A stretch of DNA of 61,051 nt. Source: Bradyrhizobium sp. 141. GTDB taxonomy: Bacteria > Pseudomonadota > Alphaproteobacteria > Rhizobiales > Xanthobacteraceae. Location of the stretch: positions 1-61,051 of the forward strand of contig NZ_JADPKR010000029.1 of the NCBI RefSeq assembly GCF_023074055.1, read 5' to 3'. The position numbers and the translations under genes were made by a program. Shown in pieces: positions 18,305 to 27,398 of this stretch. Within the stretch, counting starts at the first letter, position 1, and every line of letters starts with the position of its first letter. The notes below the pieces were generated by a model that saw only the letters and a list, made by a program, of their open reading frames with translations, ran no database searches and was not told where the DNA came from.

Positions 18305-19546
18305 ATGAAAAAGCTCTTTGACGTGCGCGGAGGCGAAGATGTGCGCGGCATCCCGTTGAGCGATCTAGATGTAAGCGAACCTAGACGATTTCAAGATGAT
18401 AGCTTATGGCCTTGCTTCGAGCGGCTGCGAAGGGAAGATCCCGTTCACCACTGCCAAGACAGCCCATACGGACCATATTGGTCGATAACGAAATACCGCG
18501 ATATCGTGGCCGTCGATACAAATCATAAAATATTCTCGTCAGAGCAAGGTGTCACGATCCTCGACGTGCCCGAGGAACATTGGACACCGAGTTTCATCAA
18601 GGTGGGTCCTCCCAAACATGCTGCGCAGCGCAACACCGTAAGTCCGATACTCGCACCGGACAATTTGGAAAAACTCGAAGGATTAGTCCGCAGTCGCGCT
18701 AGAACAATCCTTGATGGCCTGCCGCGCAATGAAGCCTTCAACTGGGTCGATATGGTCTCGATCGAGTTGACGACGCAGATGCTGGCCACGCTTTTCGACT
18801 TTCCGTTCGAGGATCGCCGGCTCCTGACGTACTGGTCGGACGTAGCCGTTGCAGCGCCGACGGTTGGGCAGGCGATCGACAGCTGGGGCAAGCGAAGCGC
18901 AATCCTGTCCGAGTGCTTGACATATTTTACTCGGCTTTGGCGGGAGCGGATAAATGCCGAGCCACGATTTGATCTCATTTCGATGATGGCGCACTCGTCC
19001 GGGACTCGTCATATGGAGCCACGTGAGTTTCTTGGCAATCTCATTCTACTGATCGTGGGGGGCAACGACACCACGCGCAATTCGATCACCGGTGGCCTGC
19101 TGTTCATGAACCAGAACCCTTCCGAGCTACGAAAGCTACGAGATAACCCCGCCTTGGTATCGAGCGCTGTGTCCGAGATTATTCGATACCAAACGCCCAT
19201 CGCACATATGCGCCGCAACGCCACCGCGGACATCATCATGGGAGGCAAACAAATCAGGCGAGGCGACAAGGTCGTAATGTGGTACATCTCTGGCAACCGG
19301 GACGATGAGGTCATCGAGGACGCCAACAAATTTACGATCGATCGCAAGAACGTGCGCCAACATCTCTCGTTCGGATACGGCATCCATCGTTGTCTTGGTC
19401 GACATCTCGCGCAGCTGCAGCTTAAAGTCCTCTGGGAGGAGATACTGAATAAACGCATGGAGGTCGAGGTCGTTGGCGATCCGGAGCGCGTTTCATCGAA
19501 CTTCGTGCACGGTTATTCCGCACTCCCTGTCCGAATCATAGTCTAA
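18305..19546 (+). CDS. Cytochrome P450 monooxygenase
   Basis: A 413-residue bacterial class I P450. Motifs: I-helix VGGNDTTRNS with the acid/Thr oxygen-activation pair (near residues 249-258), the ExxR helix as SEIIRYQTP, and the heme-ligand loop SFGYGIHRCLGRHLA with Cys363. A start at ATG 18305 gives the usual length. The N-terminus is soluble with no membrane anchor. No ferredoxin or reductase gene is adjacent, so redox partners must come from elsewhere. The protein resembles CYP153/CYP127-type enzymes; CYP127A members occur on symbiotic replicons, but that assignment needs a search. It is not one of the four P450s of the gibberellin operon by context. The substrate is unknown. Confidence 0.9.
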   Translation: MKKLFDVRGGEDVRGIPLSDLDVSEPRRFQDDSLWPCFERLRREDPVHHCQDSPYGPYWSITKYRDIVAVDTNHKIFSSEQGVTILDVPEEHWTPSFIKVGPPKHAAQRNTVSPILAPDNLEKLEGLVRSRARTILDGLPRNEAFNWVDMVSIELTTQMLATLFDFPFEDRRLLTYWSDVAVAAPTVGQAIDSWGKRSAILSECLTYFTRLWRERINAEPRFDLISMMAHSSGTRHMEPREFLGNLILLIVGGNDTTRNSITGGLLFMNQNPSELRKLRDNPALVSSAVSEIIRYQTPIAHMRRNATADIIMGGKQIRRGDKVVMWYISGNRDDEVIEDANKFTIDRKNVRQHLSFGYGIHRCLGRHLAQLQLKVLWEEILNKRMEVEVVGDPERVSSNFVHGYSALPVRIIV

Positions 19547-20203
19547 GGCTGTGACGCCCTGAAATGACGCGTGAGCTACACGGCAGGACCGTCGTCGGCG
19601 CCCTGATGACCAGTTACGCCACTGCACGCGGACCGGCGCGCGCCGCTGAAGGTTGCCATCCCGGCTGGAGCCGGCACCTCTTGACCAACTTGGTCCGCCA
19701 CTACGCTTCGCGTGACGCATCTCTCAAAGGCATCAAGTCCATGTCCGGGAACTCTGTCACAATCAGATTCAGACCGGAGCACGGGCGTATAAGGTGATAG
19801 GTAAGCGGCAAAGAGACCCGCAAGCCCGAACCTTTGGCCGCAGCGGTCCTCCGGTGGCGGCTTATCGCTTCGAAGACAGCCGCTCCGGCGAATGCGCTGT
19901 TCGCAATTCAGTGGCCTTCTGCCCGCGCAGAAGCCGGCCGCCGACCGGCGTGCGGCCTGATCCTGAGCCCCTGCGGCCATCATCGTCGGCAGCAACCGCA
20001 GCTGCAGCGCCCATCATCATCATGGCGGTGTCAGGCCGCAATGAATGCGCGATCATCGCGATCCGTCATCGGCGCTACCGGTCGATCCAGAGCGGGCGCG
20101 GGGCGACGGGCGGACCAACTTGACCGCATGGTCCGGCCTCGAGGGTGCGAGGCCACAGGTTCACATACACGCGTCAGCGACGGTCTGGTCAGGCCGAGGA
20201 GCA
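19547..20203. other. Gap between P450 and ATPase genes
   Basis: About 650 bp between convergent genes. Several short frames occur on both strands with alanine/arginine-rich translations and no domain. No clear terminator hairpin with T-run was recognised. Confidence 0.35.
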
Positions 20204-22672
20204 TCAGTTCTTCTTCGGCACGAGGTTGAGACTGACGGCGCCGCAACTGCAGCGGAGCACTTCCTTGTCACCCTTGATGGGCGAAACGCAGAGGAATTCG
20301 CCGCAATCGGCGTTGGGGCACTGCATCATTTGAAGCAATTGTTGAAACGAACTCACGACCGCAGCGAATTCCTTCGATTGCAGGTCCGCCCAGGCGTTGT
20401 AGTGAACCGCCTTGTTGATCATCCACTCTTCGGACTTTGTCGCCGCCACCCGCTTTTTGGATTCTATCTGGAGCGTTTCGGCATCCTGAATATTTTTCCC
20501 CCACGAGGACGCGGAGTCGCGCCCCTCTTTGAGGCGGGCCTTCCATGCGGCCAACACCCCGGGCCAGAGATCGCCCAGGTCGTATTGTCCGTTTCCATGA
20601 TATTCGATGCGAGCGCGCAGATTATCCGCAAGGATCGTCGAGGTGAACTCCAGATAGCGTCGCAAAGTCCCTGCCGCCAACGATACATTGTCATTGGCGA
20701 GGTGTCTCTGGATCTGCGTCCAGACGTCACCTTCGTTCCAGACCTGCGGGCCACTGTCGACCGTCCAGCCGCCAAAGCTAAGAGTGCTCTGAACCAGCTT
20801 TTCGCTCTGCATGAACTTGAGCCACACGCCGTCGTGAGTGGTCAGGACAAACTGCGTGTTTGGAAATTTCTGCTTCAGGAGCGCGCAAACCTCACGACGA
20901 TGGCCGGCGTCGACCGACATCAGCACATCGTCGAGGACAGCAAGCGTAAATCCGTCGCCGAGCGTGTGCTTCACCAGTGCAAGATAGAGGCAAAGCCCCA
21001 TGCCATCCTGATGGCCCTCGCTGTGGTAGGCCCCGGGAGGAAATCTGCCTCGTCCGTAAAAGTCGACATCGAAGGCCAGTTTGCCCAATGATGCAGAGAG
21101 CTTGCCCTCGAACTTGGCCTCATCGTCGCGGTTGATGAAACTGTAGTATTCGGTGAAGTCCTTCTGGACCTTGTCGTAGATGCCTTCCAACATTGCGGTG
21201 CTGACCGTACCGTAGTGGCTAAACACCGCAGAAGCTGTTTCGGCCTGCTGGGCCGCGATATTGAGGGTCTGCTGCGTCCCACGGCATTGATCGTATTTCT
21301 CCTGGGCGACGATCAAGAATTCCTTGGCTTCTTCCTCCTTTGAAGGGTCGGAGAGCGTATCGATATAGGCCGCCAGACGATCGGTGGGCTGAAGCAACTC
21401 GACCGCGGGCGATGCCCCCAGTCGACCAAGGGCTTGCAGCGCCTCGGCGATCGCTGCCGGGTCACGGACGACCTTGTCTAGTGTGTCGCGGTCACCGTCG
21501 ACGGCCTTTGCGTGGGACCGCAGTGACGCGGCATCTATAGGAGGATTGGCCTTTTCGCACCATTCGGCCACTTTGCCCGCGTCAAGCGCCATAGCCCGCA
21601 GGTGAGCCGCGAGGGGGTCGATCGCCAGGGCCAGTTGCTTCAATACCGTCGAGGCTGCATCTGCCTTTGCGATCTTCTCTTGAAGATGCGCTGCCAGCAG
21701 GGCCATCTCCCAGGGACCGTCGCACAGCGGACAAGCGTCTCCTTCGACCAGTTCAAGACCCCGCTCAACCAAGGCGCGCTGCTTGACAACCCTTAACAGA
21801 GCCGGATCGTCCGTGAGCTGGGCGAGAGCGGCCACTGCTTCAGACTTTGCGCCAGCTATGGTTGTTTCCTGTGAGACAGCCAGCCTCTTCAGGAAGCTCG
21901 CAAGGTCATTGTTGGCGCTGAGCTTGGAGAACGGCTGCGACGCCCCGTGCTCGGCATCTGGATTGATGCCTACCTTCAAGACATTTTCCGGCGCGAGGTC
22001 CGCCACAGGATCGAGCTTCAGCACAGCTCGACGAGCATTTACAGAAGCAAGCAGATCAGTTTTGTTTGGAGTGGCAATGCCAAGATGGCGAAAGAAATCG
22101 GACTTGGTCCGCCGATCCTCCGCCTCGGCCCTTCCGTGGTCGCGTTTTGCATCGTTGGCAACGCGTTGGAGTAAGACCCGCAGCTTTTCGAGCTGATCAA
22201 GGCGCAGCAGCTCTTGGACGTATTGTGATCGTTTGCCTGCAGGAACGAGAATGTATTTGATGATTTCTCGACGAGACAGGGCAAACTCAGGATGGGTTTC
22301 AAGCTGCGCCAGAAGCGCCCTGGTTTCAGCACTGCTCGGCTTGAGTACCGCGGCGCCTGGATTCTTCACGCTCCGCTCGATTATGAAGCTCTTTTTGAGA
22401 GCGGGCGCATAGACCTGCAGGCGAACGAGCGCGCTTTCGGGCTTTTTGCTCGCGTCGACATGTGGAGCGTGCGCCTTGACACTCAGCTCCGCCGTGCCCG
22501 CGCCGCCGAGACGAGTGATGTTCCCGGTGAGGGCAAATTCGATCGCATCCACGATGCCGCTCTTGCCAGTACCGTTCGGCCCCGCAATGCCAAAACTCCT
22601 TCGGCCCAACGAGCGCTTGAGATGACGAATTCCACGGAACTCGACAATTTCGATTTCTTCAATCTGGATCAT
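20204..22672 (-). CDS. Rad50/SMC-like ATPase, possible defence system
   Basis: An 822-residue ATPase of the RecF/Rad50/SMC type. It begins IQIEEIEIVEFRGIRHL, then Walker A GPNGTGKS at 31-38. A long coiled-coil-rich middle contains CPLC at 314-317, as in Rad50 zinc hooks. The ABC signature region is SEGHQDGMGLCLYLAL (about 551-566) and Walker B is LAVLDDVLMSVDAG (about 577-590). The last 50 residues hold a zinc-ribbon-like set (CPNADCGEF, then CSC). ATG 22672 is chosen because the conserved first strand begins there; the frame stays open to 22927. It overlaps the end of a small upstream gene by 14 bp. Such ATPase plus small-partner pairs occur in anti-phage systems, but no nuclease effector is next to it, so defence is inference. 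It could instead serve DNA repair. Confidence 0.8.
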   Translation of the reverse strand: MIQIEEIEIVEFRGIRHLKRSLGRRSFGIAGPNGTGKSGIVDAIEFALTGNITRLGGAGTAELSVKAHAPHVDASKKPESALVRLQVYAPALKKSFIIERSVKNPGAAVLKPSSAETRALLAQLETHPEFALSRREIIKYILVPAGKRSQYVQELLRLDQLEKLRVLLQRVANDAKRDHGRAEAEDRRTKSDFFRHLGIATPNKTDLLASVNARRAVLKLDPVADLAPENVLKVGINPDAEHGASQPFSKLSANNDLASFLKRLAVSQETTIAGAKSEAVAALAQLTDDPALLRVVKQRALVERGLELVEGDACPLCDGPWEMALLAAHLQEKIAKADAASTVLKQLALAIDPLAAHLRAMALDAGKVAEWCEKANPPIDAASLRSHAKAVDGDRDTLDKVVRDPAAIAEALQALGRLGASPAVELLQPTDRLAAYIDTLSDPSKEEEAKEFLIVAQEKYDQCRGTQQTLNIAAQQAETASAVFSHYGTVSTAMLEGIYDKVQKDFTEYYSFINRDDEAKFEGKLSASLGKLAFDVDFYGRGRFPPGAYHSEGHQDGMGLCLYLALVKHTLGDGFTLAVLDDVLMSVDAGHRREVCALLKQKFPNTQFVLTTHDGVWLKFMQSEKLVQSTLSFGGWTVDSGPQVWNEGDVWTQIQRHLANDNVSLAAGTLRRYLEFTSTILADNLRARIEYHGNGQYDLGDLWPGVLAAWKARLKEGRDSASSWGKNIQDAETLQIESKKRVAATKSEEWMINKAVHYNAWADLQSKEFAAVVSSFQQLLQMMQCPNADCGEFLCVSPIKGDKEVLRCSCGAVSLNLVPKKN

Positions 22673-22859
22673 TGCTCGGCTCAGCAGTGTTGAAAATGGC
22701 CGCCCGCAGGCTCTCGGCGTCCAATTGATGATCCGCCAGTGCCTTTCGCAGCGCCGACAAAGACGCCGACGAAAGGGTTTTCTGGTCCTCGAGCTTTTTG
22801 AAGAAGGCATCGACAACGGATGAGACCGTAGATGAAAAGGGAAGATCGTCAGCGGCCAT
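22659..22859 (-). CDS. Small partner of the SMC-like ATPase
   Basis: A 66-residue acidic protein beginning MAADDLPFSSTVSSVVDAFF, with two predicted helices (VVDAFFKKLEDQK and LSALRKALADHQLDAESLRAAIF). No domain is recognised. Its last 14 bp overlap the ATG of the ATPase gene, so the two are translationally coupled and probably act together, perhaps as a subunit bound to the ATPase. No ribosome site stands before the ATPase ATG, which fits coupling. Confidence 0.6.
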   Translation of the reverse strand: MAADDLPFSSTVSSVVDAFFKKLEDQKTLSSASLSALRKALADHQLDAESLRAAIFNTAEPSNDPD

Positions 22860-23291
22860 ATGGTTGCTATTCCTGGGCTGGCCACCTGCTTCTGTGCGGC
22901 AGCGTCAATCGCGAGACGTCTCGACAAACAGCGATTCCGGACGTGGTCCTAATGCTTGTGCACAATGCACCGCTAATCGCTTACGTTACTAGCGCGGCAA
23001 AGCCGCCCAGAACGCTTCGCCAAATGATTGAGATTAGAACTGAGCCACCCAACTGGCACGATGAAGCCGACTTGAAAGCGCTGCCTGAAAATCAATCAAG
23101 CCGACCGATCGACCATCGGAAAAATCTGCCAGTGACCTCGGCCGAAGTTTGACTTGAACTGCGTTAGCGAGCACACCGCGGAGGCCAAGCAGACGCAAAC
23201 GAAGCAAAGAACGCTGCCCTCTCAGGCTTGACATATTTTCCTGCCCCAGACCCGTGGCGGGGCTCATTTTACCCGCCACGGCAGCTGCGAA
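22860..23291. other. Gap upstream of ATPase operon
   Basis: About 430 bp presumably carrying the promoter of the minus-strand ATPase pair. No gene is supported; 22832-23152 (+) is an open frame without recognisable features. Confidence 0.35.
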
Positions 23292-23450
23292 CTAGGCTAG
23301 GCGGCCGCAATGTTCGCAGCGCGGCCGCCCTCCGGTGCCGGAGGCGAGATACTGCCGTTCGATGTTATTGCCCTCGGTACACTTGTCGTTGTCGTGATAG
23401 ACGTTTCGGGCACCAGGTTTCGTTGAATGAAATGGTGAAACTTTCGACAT
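23292..23450 (-). CDS. Short conserved protein with CxxC end
   Basis: A 52-residue protein starting MSKVSPFHSTKPGARNVYHD and continuing NDKCTEGNNIERQYLASGTGG to end in RCEHCGRLA. Small proteins with this VYHDNxKCTEGNNI...GTGGRPxCxxC layout are common in Rhizobiales. The three Cys could bind a metal. Function unknown. The frame is open to 23522; ATG 23450 is preferred as the start of the conserved part. Confidence 0.55.
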   Translation of the reverse strand: MSKVSPFHSTKPGARNVYHDNDKCTEGNNIERQYLASGTGGRPRCEHCGRLA

Positions 23451-23633
23451 AAATCGGTCCCCGACGGAGATGGGTGTATTTGTTCGTATATGGTAACAAA
23501 CATGAGGGTTGAATTGATGCAATGACTCCCGAGCCAGCGCTTAAATTTGGCGCTCCATCGAATTTTTCGACGAATTCCACCATCGATGACAGCAGACCGG
23601 CCCTTGCGGGACGCAGATCGAGCTTGAGTTATG

Positions 23634-25130
23634 TCAGTTATTGGGACGCCCCACGACGCCAGCAAAATCAAGATAGACTGCCTCACCGACCTGCACACGA
23701 CGAAGGTGCTGCCGGTATGCACCGCTGCTGGTCTCGTATATCTTTTCAATCGTACGAGGCACGTCCTGTCCATCATCGATAAAGACCTCTGCGAGCGCAC
23801 GACCGGTCATCGTTGCCGGTCGCGAAAGGCCCAGAAGACCGAGCACTGTCGGCGCAATATCGCAAATGTCTGAGGGAACTTGCGAGACGAAGCCGTTTTT
23901 GATCAGCGGTCCCGCCAAAATGCCGACCGACGACATCTCCTTGGCATGCAACCCGCCGTGCACTCCGAAGCCGACCGCCCCATCCGCACTCCAGGTGCGG
24001 CCCATAAGGCCAAATGGATCGAGACTGTCATCCGACCGGAACGAGAACAGAATGTCCGCCGATCGGGCATGGTCGGCGAACACCAAATGGCGGGCAAAGC
24101 TGCCCGGTGCAATGCCATCGACCGCGCCACCCGCGGTAAACACCGGACCACACCAGGGCCGCTCGATCATCGATCCTACTGTGCGGCGGATAACGGCGTC
24201 CGATGGCTCGGCGAGGTAAATTGCTCCGACTTGGCCAGGTATGACGATGGCATCGATCCCGGCCGCCGGTGCCGGGCCGCAGCGCAGCCCGGCAGCCTCG
24301 AGCGTCTCAAATAGATCGGCCCGCGCATGCACCGTCACATGTCCATGATCGGAGGCGGCGATCAGGTGCACGCCAAGGGAGACGCCCTCAGCCTCCCACC
24401 AATCGAGCACGCGGCCCAACTGCTGATCGACAAAGCTGATCGCTTCCAGCGTCTTTGGCGCGCCAGTCCCACAATCGTGCGAGGAAATATCGGGCTCGCC
24501 GAAGGAGAGGATTGCGACGTCGGGCCGAATTTGAGGCCAGATTACGTCGAGGAACGCTGAAGTCAGAAAGGCTTGAGAGGCAAGATCTGGGGTGCCCAGG
24601 GGCGGCGGGGTAGGCGTCGGCCCCAGCAGGGTCTCCACCTGTCTGAGCATCTCGGCGGAGGTCGCGATGCAAGGGAAGTGGCCGGAGAGCGTCACTTGTC
24701 TGAACTTTCGAGCTTTATGGTTCAGCAGGCGCGTTGCCCCCGCCGAGTTGGAAGCGAGGACTGAGAAGGTCCTGCCGTTCGCCGCGAGGATCTCACCAAG
24801 TGATGGCACACCGAGTAGATGGCCCTCGCTCGCGGCATCAAGGTGCTCGATCAGGCGCGCGTCGCTCGTGTCGACAGAGCGCGGTATCGGCGACTGCCTG
24901 TCGAGATATTGATTTCCAATGATGCCGTGGCGATCCGGCGTCGCGCCAGTGACGAGGCTCGTGAGCGCTATTCGTGTTTCACTGGGATAGACAGTGCGCT
25001 GCCTGGCCAGCACCGCACCGCGGCGCTGGAGCCTGACCAGATTCGGCGTCAATGATGGTTTGACGAGATCGGGTCGAAGTCCATCGAACAGCACGACGAG
25101 AACCCGATTCCGGTTCGGTCGGTCGAACAT
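23634..25130 (-). CDS. NPP/phosphonoacetate-hydrolase-type phosphodiesterase
   Basis: A 498-residue enzyme of the alkaline phosphatase superfamily, nucleotide pyrophosphatase/phosphodiesterase branch, which includes phosphonoacetate hydrolase PhnA. All six metal ligands and the nucleophile can be placed: D16 in VLFDGLRPD, T52 in YPSETRIALTS with the following LVTGATPDRHGI, D and H in EPDISSHDCG, D and H in ASDHGH, and H in FGVHGGLHAKEMS. It is full length with no signal peptide. Its 5' side abuts decayed fragments of a peptide permease and a phosphonoalanine aminotransferase, so it was probably once part of a phosphonate operon. It may cleave a phosphonate diester or a C-P compound; the family alone does not decide. 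ATG 25130. Confidence 0.82.
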   Translation of the reverse strand: MFDRPNRNRVLVVLFDGLRPDLVKPSLTPNLVRLQRRGAVLARQRTVYPSETRIALTSLVTGATPDRHGIIGNQYLDRQSPIPRSVDTSDARLIEHLDAASEGHLLGVPSLGEILAANGRTFSVLASNSAGATRLLNHKARKFRQVTLSGHFPCIATSAEMLRQVETLLGPTPTPPPLGTPDLASQAFLTSAFLDVIWPQIRPDVAILSFGEPDISSHDCGTGAPKTLEAISFVDQQLGRVLDWWEAEGVSLGVHLIAASDHGHVTVHARADLFETLEAAGLRCGPAPAAGIDAIVIPGQVGAIYLAEPSDAVIRRTVGSMIERPWCGPVFTAGGAVDGIAPGSFARHLVFADHARSADILFSFRSDDSLDPFGLMGRTWSADGAVGFGVHGGLHAKEMSSVGILAGPLIKNGFVSQVPSDICDIAPTVLGLLGLSRPATMTGRALAEVFIDDGQDVPRTIEKIYETSSGAYRQHLRRVQVGEAVYLDFAGVVGRPNN

Positions 25131-25145
25131 GCGTAAAGCTTTCGT

Positions 25146-25334
25146 CTAGCTGGAACGTAGCGGACCGGGAGCGACCAGGACTTGGCTGGCGCAGCCCAGC
25201 GCCATCGACTTGGAGCCGAGGCTGATCGCTAGCGCGAGCGCAATGCGGGTATGGCGCTCCCAGCCATGCTGGCCAAAGCCCGGCCAGCGTGTCGACCGGT
25301 CCCGAGCCGGGATTAGAGGGGTGCGAGCCAGCAT
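25146..25334 (-). pseudogene. Fragment of DppC-type permease gene
   Basis: The peptide GFGQHGWERHTRIALALAIS, followed after an indel by remnants such as MALGCASQVLVA, matches the conserved cytoplasmic loop of DppC-type permeases. The intact copy at 34.0-34.9 kb reads GLHGWERYARVTLALAMS at the same place. Only this segment is left. It lies 16 bp upstream of the phosphodiesterase ATG in the same direction, suggesting that an ancestral operon ran permease then phosphodiesterase. Confidence 0.65.
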
Positions 25335-25463
25335 ATCTCCCCAGCCTTAGAATGGGCCGGCTTGGATTGGACGGCGGCTGCGACGTCAGCGGTTTGGTCT
25401 GTGTATGATCGCCTGCCGCACGCCTCCGGGCGCAGCGCCAAGCCACGGAATTCCCCACAGACC

Positions 25464-25849
25464 TCAAGGACAGTCCAACCGCGGCGAGGACGTTAGGTAG
25501 GACATCGAACAAGCCGAGGGTAGCATCGGCTCGCAAGCAAGAATGGCAAATGCCGCGTCCAAGCGAACTTTCTCGGCGCCGTAGTCGCGATTGAGCCTGA
25601 AATCGAGGGCTGATGCTGCCTTCGGCTCGTTTCGCGCGGCGGTTCGATTCCGGCGATTGCGATGCATCTCGTGTGCTTGACAGGAATTCCGCAGTTGTGG
25701 AGCTCGGAGACACCGGTCGACCTGTCGAAAATTGATGTGCCCTGACGAAGCGTGATCGCATCGATCCCCGTGCGCGCCGCTGGGCCGCACGATTTGTCGG
25801 CTTTGCTATCGAAGGGAGGGACGCAGAGCCATTCTGCCAAGGGTGACAA
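25464..25849 (-). pseudogene. Decayed copy of phosphonoalanine aminotransferase gene
   Basis: The minus-strand translation IDAITLRQGTSIFDRSTGVS, then GIPVKHTRCIAIAGIEPPRE, lines up with the N-terminal part of the intact aminotransferase at 40.4 kb (ADVITLSQGEPDFDTPSAIC, then IRDGKTRYTAIAGIKPLRA). After a frame change, FRLNRDYGAEKVRLDAAF continues the match to LRRDHGLDYGIDQITVGCG. This is therefore a degraded second copy covering roughly codons 25-110. It has several indels and no intact start. Confidence 0.72.
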
Positions 25850-25985
25850 GTTGGAACTCCTGCAAATCGCCAGAAGACGCCTTGAGGATTCCTACTCGCT
25901 CTCAAGCGAGCTAACCACTTTGGTTATCGCTTTTTGAAATGAAATGATCGAAAAATAAGATGCTTGTAACTGTCCCTTCTAACCC

Positions 25986-27398
25986 TCAGTGAGCGCGGCT
26001 TGTCAAGTGGCGGAACCGCAAGACAAGGAGCGCCGCATAGATAGTCGTTCCGATCGACAAGCCAATCCATATACCAATGGCGCCCAGACCCATCTTCAGA
26101 CCGAGCCAATAGCTGAGCGAAAAGCCGATCAGCCACCAAGCAAAGGCAGCAAGCAGAAGCGGCACCCGCGTGTCCCTCAGTCCGCGCAGGCCGCCTGCCG
26201 CAATGCACTGGGCCGCGTCAGTGATAAAGAGGGTTGCGCCGACCACGATGAGCTTTGCAGCAACGCCAATCGTTGCCTCGGAATCGCCGGCCGATCTGCC
26301 CAGAAACAGCTCGACGATCTCAAAACGTGCGGCGATCAGCGTAAGCGTTAGCGTTGCGGCTATGACAATACCAAGCAACATCGCTGCCAGATTTGCCCGC
26401 TTGACGCCTGCACGGTCGTCGCGGCCGGCGGCATGGCCGACGCGTACGGCCGCGGCCGTGCCAACGCCGAGATAAATCATAAACATGATCGCGGCAATCT
26501 GAACAACAATCTGATGAGCGACCAGTGCACTGGTGCTGATCAAGCCCGCAAGGAGCGACGTGGCCAAAAATAGTCCCGACTCGATCAATGAAGCGATGGA
26601 GATCGGCGTCCCGATTGCGATGAGCTGCCGCATTGCGCGCCAATCGAAACGCCAGAGATGCGCAAAGACATGGTAGTCACGGAACGGCCGGCGCAGTGCA
26701 GCGAACCACAACCCGGCCAAAAAAATGCTGCAGTTGACGAGCGTGGTCGCAAGACCTGCCCCGAACAGCTCGAGCCGGGGCAGCCCAAGCTTGCCATAGG
26801 CCAGCATATAGACCAGCAAGGCATTGAGGGGGATGGCTGATAACGTAATCCAGAAGACTGGCTGTGGCCGATTGACCCCGCCCATGAAACTGCGGATAGC
26901 AAAAAACGCCAGTGCCGGAGCCCCGCCGAAGGCTAATCCGAAGAGGTATTGCTGGGCGAGCTGCGCCACATCTGGGGCCTGGCCCATCGCAAGCAGTATT
27001 TTCTCTGCTCGCAGCGCCACAACAATGATCGGGAATGATAGGATCAGGGCCGCCCATAAGCCCATGCGCAGCGTACGCCGTACCGCGCCTAGATTATTTT
27101 CCCCAAACGCTCGCGCCGCCAAAGGCGCGATGGCACTTAGTAGTCCCACGCCGAAGGTGACGCTAATGAAATAGATCCGGCCCGCCAGCGCTGCCGCGGC
27201 GAGCGCCTCAGCGCTGATGCGCCCGATGAAGGCAAGGTCGGTCGTCATCATCGCGATCTGCCCAACCTGCGTCAGCACCATTGGCAACGCGAGTTTCGCG
27301 GTTTCGCCGAGCTCGATAGAGAAGCGACGGATAGCCGCCCGTCTCGTCCCTTCTGGTCGCGAGATTAATGCCGGCTTTGTCTTGGCTATCTTGTCCAT
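25986..27398 (-). CDS. MATE-family multidrug efflux transporter
   Basis: A 470-residue inner-membrane protein with about 12 hydrophobic helices in two repeats, typical of NorM-type MATE pumps that exchange drugs or metabolites for H+ or Na+. The start of the first repeat reads AKLALPMVLTQVGQIAMMTTDLAFIGRIS, and the second has MRQLIAIGTPISIASLIESG. ATG 27398 gives the usual length. It is intact. It ends 137 bp before the decayed aminotransferase on the same strand. The substrate is unknown; export of a product made by one of the nearby clusters is possible but unsupported. Confidence 0.88.
   Translation of the reverse strand: MDKIAKTKPALISRPEGTRRAAIRRFSIELGETAKLALPMVLTQVGQIAMMTTDLAFIGRISAEALAAAALAGRIYFISVTFGVGLLSAIAPLAARAFGENNLGAVRRTLRMGLWAALILSFPIIVVALRAEKILLAMGQAPDVAQLAQQYLFGLAFGGAPALAFFAIRSFMGGVNRPQPVFWITLSAIPLNALLVYMLAYGKLGLPRLELFGAGLATTLVNCSIFLAGLWFAALRRPFRDYHVFAHLWRFDWRAMRQLIAIGTPISIASLIESGLFLATSLLAGLISTSALVAHQIVVQIAAIMFMIYLGVGTAAAVRVGHAAGRDDRAGVKRANLAAMLLGIVIAATLTLTLIAARFEIVELFLGRSAGDSEATIGVAAKLIVVGATLFITDAAQCIAAGGLRGLRDTRVPLLLAAFAWWLIGFSLSYWLGLKMGLGAIGIWIGLSIGTTIYAALLVLRFRHLTSRAH

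Noticed and set aside
22673..22927. 85-residue N-terminal extension of the SMC-like ATPase
   Set aside because: Overlaps the small coupled gene in another phase, is Arg-rich and lies before the conserved first strand.
24979..25905. 308-codon minus frame across the start of the phosphodiesterase
   Set aside because: Its translation has no domain; the recognisable fragments (permease, transaminase) are in other phases.
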